Shown here: positions 11,130 to 23,440 of the stretch, piece by piece
Layout: each line of letters opens with the position of its first letter
How positions within the stretch are numbered: the first letter of the stretch is position 1
Source: Psilocybe azurescens
Lineage: Eukaryota > Basidiomycota > Agaricomycetes > Agaricales > Agrocybaceae
Assembly (NCBI GenBank): GCA_023853785.1
Contig: JAJIRX010000402.1
Span: forward strand, 1-51,153
Length of the DNA: 51,153 bases
Reading direction: 5' to 3'
The notes under the pieces: model-generated
Seen by the model: the letters and a program-made list of their open reading frames with translations, nothing else
Database searches by the model: none
What the model was told of the DNA's origin: nothing
Translations under genes and position numbers: made by a program

Positions 11130-11960
11130 AATCAGCATGATTGCCATCAAACACATCTGTGTGTTGTCAGATTCTTCTTTCTTTCCAACCACCACCATCT
11201 GCTTTCTGTCCCCCTCTTCCCTTTCTCTCTCCATTGCCTTCACCATCTTCGCCGCCGTCCCTCACCTGCTGCCACTCTTCTTGCCTCATGACAGCCTCAT
11301 CATTACTGTTTGCGAGGCAGATTGGGTGGATGCCACTTTGTAGCTGCTCAAAATTTGGAGGGAAGGGGACCGGGGAGGAACTGGGGAAGGAGGTGAGTAA
11401 CTACCGTCCCACCCTTCCCCTTCTTTGCTAACAAACCACATGCAGGCACAGACCCCCATGTCAATGGTGTGAGGCACTGGTGAGGGTACGCACAGCACCC
11501 TCCTTGCCATCAATGGTGGCCCTGCCAATGGGTATCCCTGCATGGGGCCACCATAGCTGCCACATCACCCCACCATTGTGCCACCTTGCCAGACCCTTCT
11601 GTCACTGCCATGCCACCTGCCACCTCTGCTGTTGCCAGCTCAGGTGGCCCCACCATTGTGCCACCTCCCTTGCCCCCTCTGTTGCTGCCACCTCCCCTGC
11701 CGTCTCTGTTATTACTGGCTCCCTCCATTATTGCTGCCCCCTCTATCACTGCCACATCCCCCATTGTCTCCATTGTTACATGCTTTTTCTGCTACTTCCA
11801 TGTCATTTGCCCCCTTTGTTGTTACCAGCTAAGGCAGCCCCACCATTGTGCCACCTCCCCTGCCCCCTCTGCCGCTGCCCTCTCCCCCATTGTCTGTGTT
11901 GTTACTGGCTCCTCCATTACTGCTGCCCCTCTGTCTCTGACACATGTTAGAGTAGCCTAC
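11130..11960. repeat. CT-rich low-complexity repeats
   Basis: Repeated phrases such as CCCCACCATTGTGCCACCTC (near 11569, 11649 and 11839) and TTGCTGCCACC give Leu/Pro/Cys-rich open frames in several phases. It looks like an expanded repeat, not a protein-coding exon. Confidence 0.6.
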
Positions 11961-14339
11961 TCTAATGTAGCATGACCTGCTCCACAGGTCACATGTCTGT
12001 ATATAAACCCACATTCTGCCTCATATGTACCTTAGTCTTGTTCTGGTCTATGTATACATCCATTGCTTTCACTTGTCTGCCTCTCGCTCCCTCCAGGTCT
12101 TTGTCTGATATTAGAACAAGACTCTACACTCACCTGCCATTCACAAACCCTCAAACCCTCGCCCTCTCAACAAACCTGCCCAGGCTTATATGGCTTTCTC
12201 CCCCAAATTTCTTGCTTATTGTCCCTGGAACTCTATGTTGCCTACTCCTTCCTTTGCAAATGCTGGCCCTGCACTGTCTGAGTATCTCACCCCCACCCTT
12301 TTTCCTGTTGTGTCTCCACTTGGGACATCTGCAATGTTTTCCACAAGCTGCCTTCCGCGAACTGTCTCTGACTTGGCCTATCGTATCTTTTGAACTTCTA
12401 ATGAAGTTGACTGTCTCTTACTCTGTGCAGCCTTGCACAGGAACTACATCAACTCTGCCTATCTCCATCTGGGCGCTCTCACTACTTTGCAGGGCACAGG
12501 GTACCTTTTTTCTACTCAGCTGTGTGCTGCTCTGACTCTTGCCAAAGCCAACCTTTGTCTTGCCGACAACAAAGTCACTGAGACTCGCTGTCTCTTGGCT
12601 TGTCTGGTTGCTGAGCACAACTCTTTGACACTTTGTCTCAGCTTATTTTGCGCATACATTCTGTCCCTTTCTTTTGTCTCTTGCACATTGAACTATGTAG
12701 TGTGTGATTTGATATAGAAATCAAAACCAAAACACAAACCAGAGAGGGATGGTCTAGACTGGATAAGACAACTCTCAAGTGAGGGCTGGCTTAGCCACTA
12801 GGTTGTGAAAGTGTATGCGGTCTGAGGAGGGCAGGGACGTCTGAAGGATGATAAATAGATGAGGGAGTATAAAATGTATAACAACAATATTAGAGGTAAC
12901 TTGCCTCATGATAAGGCCACCTGTTGTTCCAGGAGGTCCTAAACCAATAGCAACTGAGCTTGGGAACCTTGGCAGGGTTTCCTAGGAAATATACCCTAAG
13001 CAATCTAGTCCCGACATGTCTTAGCCGCGAGCCATCTGATAAAATAAGGCGGGTGATTGCTACCTAAGGAGGCACTGCCACATGGACAACAATGTTATCT
13101 ACAAATAAGTGCCGTAGCCCAGGCAAACTAGTACTTTCCACTATTATAATTGGTGCAGCAAGGCTAGGCATCATGCAGTCTATTTCCTTCCTTTTCTCTT
13201 AGTTTCTTTCAATTACAACAAGCTAAAGTATCTATGTAGTCTATAAAAACAGTCCTGTATCTTAGAATAGGAACCAAGTAATCTACACCCCAGATTTGAT
13301 ATCAGAATTTACTCTGAATAAGAATTCCAGTGTTAATACTTTGTGGACTAGTGATTTGTGTGATAAGAGATCGAACACTACAGTTCACCTTAAGCAATTA
13401 GGTGCTACCTGGTTTCATGAGTGATCACCATTGTTATATTCAAAGTCAGGTCTATTAGACTTGATAAGCAGGCTTTAGAAGTCATCTGTGGACTGCCCTG
13501 GGGATTGTTAAGTACGGGTTGGAACCCTATAAGGCTAGCAATTGCTCATAGTAACTAGGGACAACTGTCAGAGAACTCCAACTGTTCAGGACATTGCCTA
13601 TAGTAAGACTGCCCTGGGGATTGTTAAGTATGGGTGGGAACCCTATAAAGGCTAGTGATCACTCATAGTAACTAGGGATGACTGTCAGAGAAATCTGACT
13701 ATTCAGGATGTTGTCTATAGTCAACTAAGGACTGTGGACTAGTGTGCCCAGTTGCTTATAGGAACTAAAGATCTACTACGTGTTGATACGGGTGATCACT
13801 TATAGTGTTTGATAGTTGGAGTTTGGGTTTTATAAAGAGATCTGTTAAGTGTCCTGTGTACACTCGCCTCCAAAAGCGATCCCCTTGATATTGGTGATTG
13901 CCCTCACATAGAGAGATCGCCTTACTATTCCAGTGCCTTGTGTGTACTCGTCTGTGAAAGAGTTCTCTAGCTACTAGTGATCACCCCAGAGCGATTGTCT
14001 AAGTCTGTACTCTGCTAAAAACTAGTTATTGTAATAAGCCTTACAAGCTTACCCTCCCAGATCGAACTGATCAATATAAATATTTGATTGGGTGTTGTGT
14101 ATTGGGCAATTACAAAGACACCCCACACTAAACACCTCACCGTCGTCAGGTACCGTAGCTGCCCATCAATCAAATGCCGCCCATCATTCATGACAGTGCT
14201 CGGCAACACTTCACCCACCCTTCCTCCCCGCCCCTTCCTCCGCCCCCCCTTCCTCCCGCCCCCCTTCCTTCCGCCCCCCTCCTCCTGCCTCAGCGCCAGA
14301 CACCTAACTCTTGTCATCGCTGCCGCTTGTCACCTGATC
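11961..14339. other. Unassigned repetitive DNA with a 116-bp tandem duplication
   Basis: A TATA-like TGTATATAAACCC near 11997 followed by CT-rich sequence resembles an LTR promoter, but no paired LTR was found. Open frames at 11972-12535 and 12433-12717 match no family. At 13491-13606 and 13607-13723 a 116-bp unit beginning GACTGCCCTGGGGATTGTTA is duplicated at about 85% identity. CCCCCCTTCCTCCCGCC-type runs occupy 14222-14285, next to the broken end of the LINE. Confidence 0.5.
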
Positions 14340-16200
14340 AGTGTGCCATTTTCTTATTGGAGAAGAACCTCACCACCTGAGGTGGGAAGCCCTGCTTCTT
14401 GAGGATAGCCACGAGGACCTTGTGGTTGAGTGAAGGAAAGAATTGGGCGAGGTCGAAAGCAACAACACTTGTTTTCAATCCCTGGGCCCACCCGGTGCAC
14501 ACTAGGTGCATCAGGAGGAGTCCAGCATCCTCGGTGGAGCGCTGCCACACCCCACCCACTTGATTAGGAAGGAAGATATCATGTTTGACAGTGTCAAACT
14601 GAATGCGGTTCGAGATCATTTTCTTGATGAGTTTACCGAGGGTGTTCAGAAGCACAATGGGCCTGAATGCCTTCGGAGCAGAATAAGAGGGCTTCCCTAG
14701 TTTTGGTATGATGACCAACAGGAGTCCTTAAATGGAGCGGGCCAATGCCCCACTGACAGGCAGGCATTGGCAATCAATAAAAAGACCCTCACAGTGTGAG
14801 GGTCCTGAACCAACACCTTCAGGTGAGTCCAGGTAATGTGGTCGGGCCCTGGGGCCGACCTGCCTGAGCATGCAGAGAGTGCCTCAGTGAGTTCAAGCAT
14901 AGAGAAGGGAGCCCACTCCTGCTGGGGGGCATCTGGGAGTGAGTCAAGCAGTGCAATGTCGTGCGTGTGACCTGAGGCTGCATTGTATGCACCATGAAGG
15001 GCATCCCAGAGGTTGGGAAGGGCATGGCATGGCCTTCCAGCATACTGGATGGCCTCACAGGGAGGTAGCTTCCGTTGCTGGACCCAACTCATTAGGTCCC
15101 ATGGGCGCTTATTCATAGTGGCAACGTCAGCTATGTGGCTGTCAAAGAAGGCACACTTAGTGAACTTAATCACCGAGTGGAATATCTTCCAGTCCGTCTT
15201 CCCACGGGAAGTACGGTACCAGTCGAGGGCAGCTTGGCACTCCTCATTCCACCATGGGTGGGAGCGACTTGTAATGTTAACCTCCTTCGAATGGGTATCC
15301 CATGCGTTGGTGAATGCCTCCGCGACAGCCTGAGCCGCTGCATCGACCAAATTGGGAGATACTAGGGGCACAGAGGGTTGACCCCTGCAGTCCTATGCAT
15401 ATTGCTGACAGGAAGTCCCCAAGGAAGTCCACCCGCACATAGCAACGTGGGGCCCCCTTTGGGGCTGCACTAATGTCAAGCAGAGACATCATCGGCACAT
15501 GGGTCCAATGGTCCCTGGAGATCCTCGACCCTTGACATCTGACATGACAGGGCCTGGGAGGGAGATATGAAGACAAGATCAATCACAGACGATCAAAGAT
15601 CCCAATTCCAGGGGTAATATGTCGGCCCTGGGTTGTTAATAACTGACAGCTCAAGACCCAGATCTACCGCTATATCGAGCAGTGAGATTGCCATTGTCCG
15701 ATGGTGTGGGATCTGCGGATCCCACTCTTTCGAATGATAGTTGAAGTCCCCCCATATAGATGAGGTTGGGAAGGTATGGTATCCGGTCAGCTAGCAGCCA
15801 AGAGCGACATTCTCAAAGTTGTTATAGACATTCATGAGGTGGATGGCCTCTGCCCCTGAAAAGAGGGAGAGGATGAGGATATCGTGGTGATCGATAAGAT
15901 CGTGCCGCATAGCAGGGTGCCACTGCGACAGCCTAGTTGAAACATAAGCCATCACGCGTGGTCGCATACCAGGTTCCAGGGGGCATACCATGGCCAGCCA
16001 TTCGGGGTGGTTAGGTGCACCAACAACATCGTCTCCTCCTTGTTAGAGGAGGAGGGCGCTGTTCTTATAATCTGCCAGGGGGTTCCTGAATGAAAATGAC
16101 ATCGAATTTTGTACTACAAGATTTGAGGAGCGTGTCTAGATATAAGTAGTGCTTGGCTACATTATACAAAACTACTCTAATTTCCTCCAGTTGTAGACTC
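14338..16200 (-). pseudogene. LINE ORF2: AP endonuclease and partial reverse transcriptase
   Basis: Endonuclease pieces: RVVLYNVAKHYLYLDTLL with FDVIFIQEPP (about 16180-16075), VMAYVSTRLSQWHPAMRHDL with HDILILSLFSG (15975-15850), GDFNYHSKEWD (about 15740) and SVIDLVFISP (about 15570). Reverse transcriptase pieces: HPWWNEECQAAL linker, SGRSAPGPDHITW, IPKLGKPSYSAPKAFRPIVL, and the catalytic motif A AFDLAQFFPSLNHKV (about 14450). Several frame changes separate the blocks. The frame ends at 14338 inside the RT palm. Confidence 0.8.
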
Positions 16201-16850
16201 ATTGAGCTATGGGTGGGGGTTAGAGGGTTCTCGACGAAGAGCTGTATGCTCGCGTACCTGAGTATATTTGGCATTGATCCATTCACGATCAAAGTGGTGG
16301 CGCCAGAATGGGCAAGCCCGCTCCACAGTGGAGTGTTCCCCTCTGCAGTTAGGGCATCGGGGGGCGGTGAGGGCAAGGCTTCGCCTACAGCGGTTGGGGG
16401 ACCAGGGGCATAGCCTCAGGATTCCCCTTGCAGCACCCCACAAGGGATCAATGTTCTGCCTCCTCATGGGGCCTGCACACCGGGGCATCGAGGCTGCTGG
16501 GCGCGGCATCCAATAATGGGGTGTCCCCACCTCCAGCACTGAGTGCAGAGGGGGACCCCGGGTTTTGCCTCGACTGCCCTGATCATGCAGGAGCGGCCAT
16601 TGCGCATAGTGATCACCTTTCCTATGAGGTTCTTGGTGTGGGTCCCTGCTTGGGAGTCCCAGATGTTGAAGAAGGCTGTAGCAGTGCTACTGGCCTTTGA
16701 GTTATAGGAGACGCAGGGCTTGCCTGTCATCGTAAAGTATTGAGAGAGGGAGACTCCTCGAGAGCCTTCTGCACCTCCCTCGCCTGTGGTTATCACCTTG
16801 TGGGCAACATCTGAATATGCAGGAACGTCCAGCAACTTCAGGAAGGAAGT
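14340..16850 (-). mobile_element. LINE (Tad-like non-LTR retrotransposon), 3' part missing
   Basis: On the minus strand, in order, come an ORF1 gag-like zinc-knuckle region (16835-16207), an AP endonuclease (about 16180-15400) and the front half of a reverse transcriptase (15371-14340). The element stops after RT motif A and lacks the YADD box, RNase H and 3' UTR. LINEs are normally 5'-truncated, so loss of the 3' end points to deletion or a later insertion at about 14340, where CCCCCCTTCC repeats begin. Confidence 0.8.
16207..16835 (-). pseudogene. LINE ORF1 gag-like protein, zinc knuckles
   Basis: Minus-strand frames 16835-16464 and 16539-16207 overlap and read through the same gene with a frameshift. 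The knuckle CTQCWRWGHPIIGC fits CX2CX4HX4C, and CPNCRGEHSTVERAC fits CX2CX4HX5C. Upstream is a conserved-looking block (FFNIWDSQAGTHTKNLIGK). This is the RNA-binding protein of Tad-like LINEs. It is non-functional here because of the shifted frame. Confidence 0.72.
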
Positions 16851-16959
16851 GGACGTGGGGAGAGCCCTACCTTACCTAGTGTGTGCGTGGAAAATAAGTG
16901 ACACACATAAATGACAGCAGGATTCCCAAATTTCAACACAGTGGACTAATTAGGGGCAG

Positions 16960-17770
16960 CAACACTATGTGACAGGAGATACAAGTGTCACACATACTAG
17001 AAGTGTTCCCATTTGGAAACATATTGAATTACAGCACTTGGCCACTATGTCACAGGAAAAGCAACTGTCACAGAGACTCAAGAGTGTTCCAAGCTGGAAA
17101 CATATCCTATTACAGCACTCATGAGTGATGAACTACTCAAGAACAGCCACCTAAGTAACAGGAGATGCAACTGTCACACAAACTCAAGAGGGTTCCAAAT
17201 TGGGAAATTACATTGTCCACACAATATGTGACTGTCACACAGGCTTGAGAGGGTTCCAAATTGGGAACACATTGTATTATATTGCTCACACACTATGTAA
17301 CTGTCAAACAGACTTGAGAGGCTTCCAAATTGGGAACATGCACACAAAGTGACAGGTGATACAACTGTCATGAAAATATATTGTATTATGACACCTGCAC
17401 ACCATGTGACAGAAGATGTAATTGTCACACAGACTTGAGAATGTTCCGGATTGAGAACACATTGTATTATGGCATCTGCACACTGTGTGACAGAAGATGT
17501 AACTGTCACACAGACTTGAGAAGGTTCCAAATTGGGAACATATTGTATTATGGCACCCATACACTGTGTGACAGCAGATCTAACTGTCACACAAAAATAT
17601 ATTGTATTATGACACCCGCACTATGTGACATAAGATGTAAGTGTCACACAGACTTGAGAATGTTCCAAATTGGGAACACATTGTATTATAGCACCTGCAA
17701 ATTGTGTGACAGAAGATGTAATTGTCACACAGATCCAAAAGTGTTCCAAATTAGGAAAATGTCCAATTAT
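16960..17770. repeat. Satellite array, ~81-bp unit
   Basis: About ten units share GACAGAAGATGTAACTGTCA, then CACAGACTTGAG, TTCCAAATTGGGAACA and TTGTATTATGGCAC. Spacing is about 81 bp in the best copies (17420, 17501, 17582; 17640, 17721), with some shortened copies near 60 bp. TGACAG...CTGTCA makes a small inverted repeat in each unit. Open frames here only repeat the satellite. Confidence 0.85.
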
Positions 17771-17809
17771 AGTACTGGGTCCCTTGACTAGGCCCACAGT
17801 AGACCAAAA

Positions 17810-18330
17810 AAGTGTTATTCCAGCAGATTCCTGCTGTATTCTGCAGGTATTCCCGAATTCCGTGGATTCCGTTCAGAATGGTAGGTGGACGGAAAAGTAC
17901 TGTGTTCATGCCCCCATCAGAAGGATTCAAATATATCATCCAAGCATGCTGTTCACTCTCCCATTTCCCGGAATTTGCACCTCTCAGATGCGAGACAGCA
18001 AAAACAGTTGGCAAATTCTTGTTTTCCATCATATGTCGTTATGGCTTGCTCATCGAGATCGTTACCGACAATGGCACCGCAATTGTCAAGGCTGTCAACT
18101 ATATTGCCAAGAAGTACAAGATCAAGCATATCCGCATTTTGGACTATAACTCCAGAGCCAACAGAATAGTCGAACAATCGCACTTCAATATTCGCCAAAG
18201 CGATCTTCAAGGCCGCAGATGGTGACCAGTCAAGATGGTCACAGGTTGTTTACTATGTCCTCTGGGCAGATCGCATCACAGTGTGCCGGCACATGGGTTG
18301 CTCACCATTGTCAGGCACAAACTTTGTTTT
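17810..18330 (+). pseudogene. Ty3/gypsy integrase core relic
   Basis: One frame reads KYIIQACCSLSHFPEF, AKTVGKFLF, EIVTDNGTAIVKAV, KYKIKHIRILDYNSRANRIV and HFNIRQ, which is the rve integrase core of fungal gypsy elements. The second catalytic Asp (in TDNG) and the Glu (in RIVEQ) are visible; the first Asp is not clear. WADRITVCRHMG follows after a stop at 18223-18225. The 81-bp satellite abuts its 5' side. Confidence 0.82.
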
Positions 18331-19490
18331 GAATAAAGTTCTAGCAAGCTCACCTGAAGTTGATACAACTTATTTGGAAGAAATGAACACTTAACCAAAT
18401 CAGCACTTGAACAATCAGATCGCAGCATTCTAAAGATAATCCATCGACAATCAAGGTTATAAATAAAACTTTAGATCAGAATTCCTCCATCACACAATGT
18501 GGTTACCATCAAGAGGGTCCTTGACAACCAAATTGCTAGTGCTTATTCATGACACTTACTCGCAGCACAATTGCTTATTCATCCACAAAACCAGATGAGT
18601 CAGTCAAATCACTAATTATAGCTCAGTGCTTATTCATGCGAGAGAATCACACCAGAATAAGGCCTTCCGTACTAATCTTCCCCAATTCTTATCAATCACC
18701 TTACCAATCTTCCCCAATTCTTACCAATTGCCTTACTAATCTCCCATTTCTTACCAAGTGACTTACCAAGCTGTAGATAATTATGGGATTTAGCTTATGT
18801 AATGTAGAACCTGTAGAAGTATAAAAGGCAACCAAGAAGTTTGGGAAAAGAGGTTCAGCACCCACAGAGTTCATCCCCTTTACTGTCCTCACTTCCCAGA
18901 TTCCTCAGTCCCTTGTCCTTTGCTTGTACAGTTACTTGCAATACAACCTGTTTCCAGTTAGCTCATTATTACTTACCATTGCTGTCATCAGCATTATTCA
19001 GCCAGTCAAGCCAGTTACTTCAAGCCAGTCACATCAAGTCATTTCACATAAAGTCATTTACATTGCTCAAGCCATTGAGCTATTATTTTAGTGAGTCATA
19101 TTGTTGAGTCTACTCATTTACAAATCTGTCCACTGCTACTCACATTATCTAGATCATTGGCACCATTGTCACTGCTCAAGCAAGCTCACATAGAGCTCCA
19201 TAGTTTTACTAACCAACTTTAACTCTATTATTTTAGTTCAGGCAACCTCAAGACCAATAATTCCCTACATTCCTGTGCACAATTTCTATAGTACTCATAT
19301 AGACTACTATTACTTAGAAATTGCACCACTTACCAACTCTTACCCACATAATTAATTACCTTATCCTCTTAACATCAGTTCATACATTTAGGCTAAACTC
19401 AGAACAAATCATACTTGGTTAGGAAACACCACACTCACTGGAATAACCCAATTGACAAACAATCCGGTGAAACCCAGGTGAAACTCTTTT
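18331..19490. other. Insertion separating gypsy pieces, probable solo LTR
   Basis: No coding domain. TATAAAAGG near 18819, followed by CT-rich sequence, looks like an LTR promoter and R region. Exact LTR ends and a 5-bp duplication could not be fixed. The gypsy reading frame breaks off on the left near GCSPLSG and resumes on the right at LTGTHPLLPF, so the segment either interrupts one element or joins two. Confidence 0.4.
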
Positions 19491-20095
19491 CATGTTGACA
19501 CCGTACTTTGCACTAACAGGAACACACCCATTACTTCCCTTCAACATCGCGAGAAGCTAACTACCTACTCCCACCTCCGAATTCAGTCTTGTCCACCACT
19601 GATCTCATCTCTCGGTGTGGAGTTGCACTCCAGAAACGCTGTGCAAATCTTGCGGATCTTCATTCTAAAGTATACCAAGTGCACGTCAAGGCTGCAGTAA
19701 AGTTGGAGGAAGACCATGCAAATACCATCTGAGATTTCAATTTCAAGGTTGGCAACCCAATCCTTATCTGCAACACTGCAATAGAGAAGGTGCTCAATCG
19801 TAAAATGCACGCGCTATCTAGGACCATTAATCGTGATCTTGCGCAACAAAGGAGGTGCCTATATTATAGCTGAAATTGACAGCTTGCTCTTTGACCGCCC
19901 CATTGCCGCTTTCTGAGTTATTCCCTATTTTGCCCACACAAGCATTGCGCTACCACCTCTCGACAAGCTTCTTGATGCTTGAGACAACGACTGTGCGAGC
20001 TTGAAGAAACAGTTGCAGAAGACCCGGAAGACGACTCTGAGGATGCACACAACAGTGAACAAGATGCTGATGACTGAGGACAGTCAACATTTCAG
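19491..20095 (+). pseudogene. Ty3/gypsy pol 3' end (post-integrase) and polypurine tract
   Basis: ALTGTHPLLPFNIA begins the piece; [33 protein letters not shown] and PPLDKLLDA follow in shifting frames. This is the usual C-terminal part of agaricomycete gypsy Pol. It ends in GAGGACAGTCA and a polypurine-like AGTAGGGAGGAG at 20094-20105. Several stops and shifts make it inactive. Confidence 0.75.
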
Positions 20096-20384
20096 TAGGG
20101 AGGAGTATAGTGCCACAAACATAATTATTTTTCAACTTTCAACTTTTCATTTTACCTCGCGCTGAATATTTCCATTCATTTCATCAGGATTGCCTTCTTT
20201 TCAATTGAATTCATTTATATGAACAATTTTTTGCATTTTCAAAGTCGCATATACTTCGGTATATTGCGCAGTCCGACAGGACTATCGCCTATGAGGAGTT
20301 ACTGAGGCTTCTTTTTTCTTTCATTCCAAAATGTTATCATATTTTTCACATCTTCCAAAATCCACAAATGACAAATATTTTGTT

Positions 20385-22164
20385 TTACAAGTACAGACAA
20401 TTCAGATTTCTTTTAATGCAACAAGGCCAAAGCGGACCGTGAGCCCTAGCGACGACGCAAAGGACCTTAACCCGAGGATTCCCATCACCCTGGGAATCAA
20501 TTCGCCCCAACAGCTCATAAAGCACTTGTGAAGTATCAGCTGAGACACGCTCAGGAAGAGGCAGCAATTCTTGCTGACAACGGAAATTCCTGACGAGCCC
20601 GCAGAAGTGTTGGAGCTGGCACTCTAGGCCAGAAACATTCCGATTGGTTTCCAACAGAGTAAGCATCGTGTGCGCTTCACGGATTAATGTCTCACCAGCT
20701 ATTTCGAATCGAAGGGATAGCGTGAATTGGCCCTCTCTTTATGCGCGCTCGACTTCCGCTTGTGTCTCAAGCACATTGCTTAAGCTCTCAATGGAGATAT
20801 TTATGTGGGACATGCTGCAAAATGCCAAATGGTCCTGCGATGCGATCTCATCACCACTTGTTGACATGCTAAAAATAGATGATGGAGGGCGGTCTGAGGA
20901 TCTGTGCAAAGGAGTGGCAGAAGGAGCTACAGATGAACGGTGACTGGACGATGTCGGGATAGTGGTAGGAGGTCTCATGGAGGAAGCACGAGAAGGAAAG
21001 CCAGAAAATGAGAAATGTTGGACGTCCACAATGTCTTGTTCAAGATCCAAAGCTGGCGGCACGTTGCAAGCCATCACGAGATGCGGAATAGCCGGAACTG
21101 GGAGCTGTGATAAAGGTGGCAGCACCTCAGGAGCCAGAAGATTTCAAATGTTACGGTCGGATGGCTGAATAGGAGACGCCAGCTTGCGCTTGTTGCTTGT
21201 GGATTGCGTGGAAGGAGATGGAGGTACGGAAGCCTTGGCAATGGCATGAGTCTTGTCCTTGGCGATGGCACGAGTCTTGTCCTTGGTAGCGGCAGCGACA
21301 TCAAGATCATTTTCAGGAGTGCTAGCTTCGGTGTTGTCACATGTATGATGACCTTGTTTGCAGGGTGTACAACGAACAGCCAAGCCAGGCACTGGAACAC
21401 TCAGAAAGAAGCAGTCTGCTTCCCTGGAATCGCACAAAGCGCACTAAATATACCTTTGCAATTAGTAAGCTCACCCAAAACGAAGAGCTCGGAGTACGCA
21501 CCTTCCACACGGTGGTAATGCACTTCCGGATCGAAAGTGTCCTGATTCGGTATCTTGTTTAATGCATTTTTGCCCTCAACTTCCTCTCCACACCTTAACC
21601 TTTCTCCTTCAACTTCAACATCATTCCCTTCAGCTTCAACATTCCAGATGTGATGGGAGAGGGCGGTTTTAGAAGAGCACCTTGCGGCTCCATGACTTCG
21701 GTTCCTATCTGTTCTGCTTTGCCTCCAACCTCGCCTTTGTCTTCAACATACTCTGCTGTATTAGAAGCCTTCACAAGTTCATCCAGCGATGTTGTCGAGC
21801 CACTGCCTCATGCTTGCCTTCACTGGGAATGAGATTGACAGAGTTTTGATGGAAATTGTCAAATCTCGCAGCTGATGTCTAGGCACAGGAAAGAAGTGAC
21901 CAGGGAGACTGTCGATATCAGAAGATAGCACACTAGATGAATGAATGCATCAGCATCAACTACACATAGGAGAAGTACGCATACCACGGCATGCACAAGG
22001 TCCGCTCGCAGTCTGCGTGTCCACTTGCCAGCCCCATGAGTGTGAGAAACAATACTGCTTATCTCAGCCATCATAGTGACAATATCGTTGGTGAGGCACT
22101 TGAATGATTTGTGTGCTGCAGGCTTGATTGGGGAGATTGACTCAGAATTGCCTGCAGAGGACAT
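20385..22164 (-). pseudogene. Antisense relic gene with a Cys cluster, between gypsy polypurine tracts
   Basis: Minus-strand coding-like blocks run from MSSAGNSESISPIKPAAHK (start 22164; donor GTATGC at 21984) through FDPEVHYHRVEGAYSELFVL to the cluster CDSREADC...CTPCKQGHHTC (about 21430-21340). A Ser/Pro/Lys-rich region and a C-terminal helical part follow (20666-20385). At least two frame changes occur. The C-X5-C...C-X2-C-X5-C arrangement recalls fungal zinc clusters but does not match Zn(II)2Cys6 exactly. Function unknown. It sits antisense between the polypurine tracts at about 20095 and 22375. Confidence 0.55.
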
Positions 22165-22367
22165 GGCGGAGGGAAAGATCAGCGTGGGAAGGTAGCAATT
22201 ACGGTGTCCTTCCTTATGTGAAGCCGTGCATGCTATGGATCTTTGCAACAGAAGCTCTCCTATCTCTCACTTTCAACATATATCTCACGGCGCCCGCATG
22301 GTGCGATCTTCTTTGCCTTGTCCTGCATGACAGTCATGGCCTTATCTGATCTGACTGAGGACAGTCA

Positions 22368-22480
22368 GAAGCTTAGTAGGGAGGAGATGATGCGCGTCAT
22401 CCATCATTCCCATGTCAGATAGCCTTGGCGCCATTTTTGTATTCTCTCGTGCTATGTACTCAGAATCTCGTGCTCTGCGC
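22368..22480 (+). mobile_element. Gypsy polypurine tract and LTR start
   Basis: AGTAGGGAGGAGA ends directly before TGATGCGCGTCATC at 22388, a TG-starting, palindromic LTR head. The next ~90 bp (CCATGTCAGATAGCC, then CAGAATCTCGTGCTC) recur in reverse orientation at 23946-23850, which marks a repeat-family end. The 3' limit of the LTR was not found. Confidence 0.62.
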
Positions 22481-23096
22481 GCAATCTGATCAGGCAATAG
22501 ACCATCATTTCCGCATTATCTCCATTTCTCTGGCTTACTCTCCACCCCTTCCAACGATCTTTGTATAGCCTCAGCGGTCACAAGCAAGCTCATTCCATTT
22601 CACGGCAATTATGATCCAATCTGGCAATGTGTCACGGATCTTCCCAGGACCTTTTGGTCAATTTTGATGCCATTGCAGAGCACTGCTTTCCTATTTTGGC
22701 ATACAATTGATTGTACCGCAGTTGCAATACTCATAGTTCCCGCTCTTCAGAGGAAGACTTTTGTTTTATTGTTGCAGATAAGGAAATTTAGAATGCAGAC
22801 TCACTTGCTCCTTGGACTTATTCGGCCCTCTTAGTAATATTTATTATGCAATTCATTTCTTAAATACTCTTTAGTAGCTAGCAAAATAAGAGAGAAAGAT
22901 TTCCCCAACTCTCAAACTTCGGATCTCATTGCGCAACTTCGTATTCAGGCAGAAACTTTGTACCGTTGTATATCATCTTGTTCCCCATTGTCACACTTCA
23001 TTCCCTCAGTAAACTTGTCACATGCAAGCATCACAATTAATCAGCTCCCCATTTCGTCCCCAGCACTCCTTGTCACCCCAATTCTTTGCATATAGG

Positions 23097-23440
23097 CTTC
23101 GTACCACTCTGTAACACCTCGTAAGGCTTCGTAGTTCTTTATATTGTATATTCCCACCTTGCTACACGTCCCGCATCCCTGCGCAGTCACGCGCATGACC
23201 TCGCACATCATCGCTCATCATCACATAGCTTCAGTACTCCTCATAACCCCAATTCATCATGCACAGCACTTTGTACCGCTCTGTAACACCTTGTAAGGCT
23301 TCATAGTTCTTTATTTTGCATATTCCCACCTCACCACATGTCCCGCACACCCACGTGTGACCACGTGTAGCGTCTCTCATCGTCACATAGTGTCTCACTG
23401 TCTTGTACCAGTGCAACTTGTTCTACTCATCTGTGTGTCT
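23097..23440. repeat. ~172-bp tandem duplication
   Basis: GTACCACTCTGTAACACCTC from 23101 recurs as GTACCGCTCTGTAACACCTT from 23273, and the similarity runs over CACATGTCCCGCA and beyond. Near 23590-23668, CATAGCTTGTCCGTGCG repeats three times at about 20-21 bp. Confidence 0.7.

Noticed and set aside
11480..12535. Overlapping Leu/Pro/Cys-rich open frames
   Set aside because: Low-complexity CT-rich DNA; similar frames open in parallel and no family match.
17174..17791. Repeat proteins with VTSSVTQCADAIIQ units
   Set aside because: They are translations of the 81-bp satellite in different frames.
16900..17800. CRISPR-like direct repeats
   Set aside because: Units are degenerate along their whole length with no unique spacers, and the genome is eukaryotic.
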